A DNA stretch of 9,518 nt, from the NCBI GenBank assembly GCA_009774155.1, contig VSNE01000084.1:1-9518 (forward strand), read 5' to 3'. Below the pieces are notes generated by a model. It did no database searches, was not told the DNA's origin, and saw only the letters and a list, made by a program, of their open reading frames with translations. The DNA comes from Lachnospiraceae bacterium. GTDB lineage: Bacteria > Bacillota > Clostridia > Lachnospirales > Lachnospiraceae. The number at the start of each line of letters is the position of its first letter. Position 1 is the stretch's first letter. Below are positions 7,183 to 9,518 of the stretch, piece by piece. The position numbers were made by a program, and so were the translations under genes.

Positions 7183-7198
7183 CACGGATATTTCCGTG
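7183..7198 (-). other. Small leader hairpin between O1 and O2
   Basis: CACGGA-AATA-TCCGTG on the minus strand is a perfect 6-bp stem with a 4-nt loop in the 5' leader of the binding-protein mRNA. No T-run follows. It may only affect leader stability. I see no riboswitch-like conserved core around it. Confidence 0.4.
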
Positions 7199-7213
7199 GG
7201 GCTTTTCTAGATG

Positions 7214-7227
7214 TGGTACCGGTTCCA
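7214..7227. promoter_or_regulatory. LacI-type operator O2 at the start of the binding-protein operon
   Basis: On the minus strand TGGAACCGGTACCA matches the local consensus at 13 of 14 positions and keeps the central CG typical of LacI-family sites. It lies just downstream of the -10 box, at about +6 to +19 from the predicted start, where bound repressor would block initiation or early elongation. It also satisfies the CcpA cre core pattern TGNAANCGNTNNCA, so control by CcpA cannot be excluded. Confidence 0.8.
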
Positions 7228-7239
7228 TATGTTGGTTAT

Positions 7240-7268
7240 AAGATACATCTTATTGGCTTAATTGTCAA
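7240..7268 (-). promoter_or_regulatory. Promoter of the binding-protein/permease operon
   Basis: On the minus strand a perfect -35 TTGACA (7263-7268), a 17-bp spacer and a -10 TATCTT (7240-7245, four of six consensus bases). The AT-rich stretch upstream, with A- and T-tracts, could serve as an UP element. The predicted start is near 7233, immediately in front of operator O2. Confidence 0.7.
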
Positions 7269-7356
7269 GAAATTTTCATGATTTTTCACTGAAAGTTAAA
7301 AATATGTAAGAACTATACAAGAAACAAAAGCGGATTTTATGCAATTTGCCGATATT

Positions 7357-8004
7357 CTACACTTTTTCTTCTTCCTCCAGCTCCTTCACACGTTCAGGGT
7401 CAAACAGCCGTACCAGATGAAGAGAATTCAGATACGCAAGAAGCGCAAACCCGAAACTCATCCAGACTAAAAGAATCCGGAAAAACAGCACAGGCGCCAG
7501 GAAAAGTATTAAGAGGGGCAGAAGATCCATCAGCATGACAAAAACTGTATAAATACCATTTCTCATGGCAAGGACAAACGCATGCCGGACAGTGGGAACG
7601 ACCGGAGCCTGAAAGTAGGCAAGCGCCGGAAAGGCATGGCTTGCCACCGCTATGTAAAAATAACCGACGGACAGGATCACAATCTGAAACAGGGACCTGA
7701 AGGAGGTCTCCCACAGCACAGCGCACCGGAAATCTATAATCAGAAAAATGCCTGCGGCCACGGTAAGGAAGTAAAGCAGAGTGCTTCTTTTCAGGTTTCG
7801 GGCAAAGCTCCCGAAGAAGTCAGAAAGGATTTTAACATTTTCACGGAGCGCCAGCTTCATGCAGACATCATACATGGCGGTAAAAGAGGCCCCAATCGTG
7901 AGGATCGGGACGCAGCACAGCACAAAAAGGACATTGACCAGGATCAAATCCATAAAACGAGTCAAAAGGGCGGTAATCGGGGTGTCTTCCTGTAAAAATT
8001 TCAT
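7357..8004 (-). CDS. DUF624 (YesL-like) membrane protein
   Basis: A 215-residue integral membrane protein of the DUF624/YesL family. The start at 8004 (MKFLQEDTPI) was chosen because AGGAG lies 8 nt upstream. The longer frame opening at 8079 would start upstream of the predicted promoter and read through it. The family signature is the first membrane segment, NVLFVLCCVPILTIGASFTA at residues 24-43. Further hydrophobic segments lie at about 74-91, 105-130, 150-176 and 177-198. The tail is strongly acidic (ELEEEEKV). YesL-type proteins recur next to CUT1 sugar ABC transporters and polysaccharide genes in Firmicutes, but their molecular role is unknown; an accessory to the transporter is a reasonable guess. 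It has its own promoter, overlapped by operator O3, so it should be co-induced with the transporter. Confidence 0.9.
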   Translation of the reverse strand: MKFLQEDTPITALLTRFMDLILVNVLFVLCCVPILTIGASFTAMYDVCMKLALRENVKILSDFFGSFARNLKRSTLLYFLTVAAGIFLIIDFRCAVLWETSFRSLFQIVILSVGYFYIAVASHAFPALAYFQAPVVPTVRHAFVLAMRNGIYTVFVMLMDLLPLLILFLAPVLFFRILLVWMSFGFALLAYLNSLHLVRLFDPERVKELEEEEKV

Positions 8005-8034
8005 ATTATCATCTCCTGTTATTATAATAGGGCA

Positions 8035-8063
8035 ATTATAACAATATGGAACCGGTTTTACAA
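8035..8063 (-). promoter_or_regulatory. Promoter of the DUF624 gene
   Basis: On the minus strand -35 TTGTAA (8058-8063), a 17-bp spacer and a perfect -10 TATAAT (8035-8040) preceded by TGT, which makes an extended -10. The predicted start is about 25 nt before the ATG at 8004. The spacer and part of the -35 box are occupied by operator O3. Confidence 0.78.
8047..8060. promoter_or_regulatory. LacI-type operator O3 within the DUF624 promoter
   Basis: TGGAACCGGTTTTA on the plus strand matches the local consensus TGGAACCGGTTCCA at 12 of 14 positions, with one perfect half-site and the central CG. It sits between the -35 and -10 boxes, so binding would exclude RNA polymerase. Confidence 0.75.
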
Positions 8064-8149
8064 GTGTCTTTCCACTCAAGTTTCCGCCAAATGTAATTTA
8101 AAATCCAAAAGGCTCCCTGCGGGCGGAGAGGAAAAGTGCGCGTAAACGG

Positions 8150-9130
8150 TTATATGGTCGTGCCTCCCATGCAGATCTCCACATCCAGTATCTGGTGATA
8201 ATTAATATTCTCTTTTCCTTCTATCAGATCCATAATCGTTTTCACACAGCATTTTGCCAGTCCGCTGATGTCCTGATCGATTGCCGTTATTTTAGGGGCT
8301 GTCATCTTCGTCACAAACGTGGCGTCATATCCTACGATTTTCAGATCATCCGGTACTTTAATCCCCTTCTCAAGCGCCATATTCAAATAGCATACCGCTG
8401 ACATGTCCGCCGAAAACATTCCGTCCACATCCGGATATTCTTCCGCTACTCTTTTCACAATATCCTGATAATACTCATAGCTGAGCATATTCCAGGCGCC
8501 CTCGACGCTTGTGACTTTAATCCCGTGCTTCTCCAGCGTTTCCTTAAAGGTGATGTGACGCATATTGGACGGGGTATTTACTATCATGGAGCCGCTGATC
8601 TGCAGCACATTTCTGCATCCTGAACGTATCATCAATTCTGCCGCCAGACGCCCGCCCTTGGCATGATCGGAATGAATCAGGGGGATCGTAGGACCCAAAT
8701 CCCTGTCGATTGCAACAATCGGCCTCTGTATCCGCAGATACTCCTCATCTCCCAGTGAATGCGCTCCTGTAATAATTCCGTCCACAATGTTCCGTTCCAG
8801 CATATCCATATACTGCTGCTCCCGGTTGCTGTTTCCGATGGTATTGCACACCATTGTCTTATAGCCATACTGGTACAATGCGATCTCAATATGCTTTATC
8901 AGCCGTGAAAAAAAAGGATGCTCGATGTTCGGGATCACCACTCCGATAATTCCCGTCCGGCTCCGAAACAGGTTCCGCGCCAGCTCATTCGGTTTATATT
9001 TCAGTTCGTCAATCGCCTCTTCGATTTTCTTCTTTGTCTCTGCAGATACATATCCTGTTCCATTCATCGCCCGGGAAACTGTTCCCACCCCGACTCCCGC
9101 CTTTTTCGCCACATCTTTAATACTTGCCAT
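8150..9130 (-). CDS. LacI/GalR-family transcriptional repressor of the sugar locus
   Basis: A 326-residue regulator with the standard LacI layout. An N-terminal HTH at about 4-23 (IKDVAKKAGVGVGTVSRAMN) is followed by the hinge helix NELARNLF at 48-55, whose L54 would insert in the minor groove at a central CG. A periplasmic-binding-like sensor domain starts at about 60 (GIIGVVIPNIEHPFFSRL). The segment LKIVGYDAT at 263-271 and the ITAIDQD block at 281-287 are usual in the family. The start at 9130 has AAGGA 7 nt upstream. No promoter of recognisable quality lies directly in front of it; the multi-hairpin repeat at 9168-9304 occupies that space. It most likely binds O1-O3 and is released by an imported sugar or a breakdown product. 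The pairing of this protein with those sites is inference. Confidence 0.93.
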   Translation of the reverse strand: MASIKDVAKKAGVGVGTVSRAMNGTGYVSAETKKKIEEAIDELKYKPNELARNLFRSRTGIIGVVIPNIEHPFFSRLIKHIEIALYQYGYKTMVCNTIGNSNREQQYMDMLERNIVDGIITGAHSLGDEEYLRIQRPIVAIDRDLGPTIPLIHSDHAKGGRLAAELMIRSGCRNVLQISGSMIVNTPSNMRHITFKETLEKHGIKVTSVEGAWNMLSYEYYQDIVKRVAEEYPDVDGMFSADMSAVCYLNMALEKGIKVPDDLKIVGYDATFVTKMTAPKITAIDQDISGLAKCCVKTIMDLIEGKENINYHQILDVEICMGGTTI

Positions 9131-9167
9131 ACTTTGTTCCTTTCAGATAAACCTTATTAAGTCCAAA

Positions 9168-9304
9168 CCCCGCAGCAGGCTGACGGGGCATCAGACTTAC
9201 AACGCGGCAGAGCCGCGGGGTATTTGACCCTCGCGGCATTCGCCAAATGGATGCTTCGCATCCGCCTGACTCATTGCCCGCAGGAATAAAACTCCCCTTT
9301 GGGG
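9168..9304. repeat. Multi-hairpin intergenic repeat-like element
   Basis: A compact run of five inverted repeats fills the gap before the LacI gene. They are CCCCGCAG..CTGACGGGG (9168-9188), CGCGGC-AGA-GCCGCG (9203-9217), CCGCG..CGCGG with a GGGT/ACCC inner stem (9213-9236, overlapping and thus exclusive with the previous one), GGATGC-TTC-GCATCC (9249-9263) and CCCC-TTT-GGGG (9294-9304). The last abuts the stop codon of the upstream gene and is followed on the minus strand by AGTTTTATT, so it may act as a short terminator. The arrangement resembles dispersed hairpin-rich elements I associate with Lachnospiraceae intergenic regions. Only one copy is in the window, so its repeat nature is from memory rather than shown here. 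Confidence 0.55.
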
Positions 9305-9518
9305 CTACTCGATCCTGAGATTCGGCCAAATCCATTCAATAAAGCTGTCCGGATATTGATAATCCACAAACTGATCCACCGCATTTCGGGCCGTTATTCC
9401 CTGAGACCGCTCCACATAGCGGATCATTGCCATAGCGGATATGACAATATCGCAGGCCATCAGCGCCACACAGATCCATGTCAGAATTTTTCCGGTTACA
9501 GGCGGAATCCTCTCAATC
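9305..9518 (-). CDS. C-terminus of a putative ABC-transporter type IV (CmpB-like, PF06541) membrane protein
   Basis: An open frame enters from the right edge and ends at TAG (9305-9307), giving 70 residues of a C-terminus. It reads as ERIPPVTGKILTWICVALMA, the start of one membrane segment (about residues 10-30 of the fragment), then SAMAMIRYVERSQG, and ends with a charged tail containing YPDSFIEWIWPNL. The order TGK-hydrophobic helix-RY-short tail ending in 'PN' is what I know from the putative ABC-transporter type IV (CmpB) family, whose function is poorly defined. The start lies outside the window. It is separated from the LacI gene by the hairpin-rich element and is probably not part of the sugar locus. 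Confidence 0.65.
   Translation of the reverse strand, partial: IERIPPVTGKILTWICVALMACDIVISAMAMIRYVERSQGITARNAVDQFVDYQYPDSFIEWIWPNLRIE

Noticed and set aside
7269..7356. Search for a terminator between DUF624 and the binding-protein promoter.
   Set aside because: The stretch is AT-rich with only very short inverted repeats and no GC-rich stem. Read-through from DUF624 into the transporter operon is possible, but no signal can be named.
8113..8128. Possible terminator after the LacI gene (CTCC/GGAG followed by CCTTTTGGATTTT on the minus strand).
   Set aside because: The stem is only four base pairs with an 8-nt loop and the T-runs are interrupted, so I cannot support it as a terminator.
9117..9335. 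A 72-codon minus-strand open frame across the intergenic gap before the LacI gene.
   Set aside because: It runs through all the hairpins of the repeat-like element, overlaps the end of the CmpB-like gene and the start of the LacI gene, has no good ribosome site, and has no domain-like composition. It is most likely a non-coding repeat read as protein.
1..9518. CRISPR arrays, tRNA/rRNA genes, transposases, toxin-antitoxin pairs, T-box or known riboswitch cores.
   Set aside because: I saw no regularly spaced direct repeats, RNA gene hallmarks or such protein families on either strand.

Overview
The window looks like a chromosomal segment from a Gram-positive gut-type Clostridia, most likely Lachnospiraceae. 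This is inferred from the protein families, the GGAGG-type ribosome binding sites, the sigma-A-type promoters and the moderate GC content; no rRNA or marker gene is present to prove it. Every gene I can support lies on the minus strand, so transcription runs from right (9518) to left (1).

Right edge (about 9518-9130). The C-terminal 70 codons of a putative ABC-transporter type IV / CmpB-like membrane protein enter the window. They are followed at once by a compact intergenic element of about 140 bp, made of five small inverted repeats and resembling a dispersed repeat.

Centre (about 9130-2171). This is a carbohydrate-uptake and hydrolysis locus. In transcription order it holds a LacI-family repressor, a DUF624 (YesL-like) membrane protein, a lipoprotein solute-binding protein, two permeases (MalF-type then MalG-type) and an intracellular GH32 beta-fructofuranosidase. 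The most economical reading is that sucrose or short fructo-oligosaccharides are captured by the lipoprotein, imported through the two permeases and split in the cytoplasm by the GH32 enzyme. No ATPase and no fructokinase are encoded here. Three near-identical LacI-type operators (consensus TGGAACCGGTTCCA) sit on the promoters of DUF624 and of the binding-protein operon. GH32 has its own good sigma-A promoter with no such operator. Two strong stem-loops without T-tracts lie between binding protein and permeases and between permeases and GH32. A long imperfect hairpin closes the GH32 transcript.

Left (about 2097-1). A second, unrelated operon starts from a near-consensus promoter, with a perfect 9+9 bp palindrome just upstream of its -35 box. 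It encodes a DUF2975 four-helix membrane protein, a 69-residue YozG-like Xre regulator, and a DUF4173 multi-pass membrane protein that runs off the left edge. This is a recurring but functionally unassigned membrane-protein/regulator module, and the palindrome is a good candidate for its operator.

I found no CRISPR array, transposase, tRNA, rRNA or phage gene. The most unusual points are the operator set, the uncoupled GH32 promoter, the palindrome-controlled DUF module and the multi-hairpin repeat. None of these amounts to a clearly new system on sequence alone.
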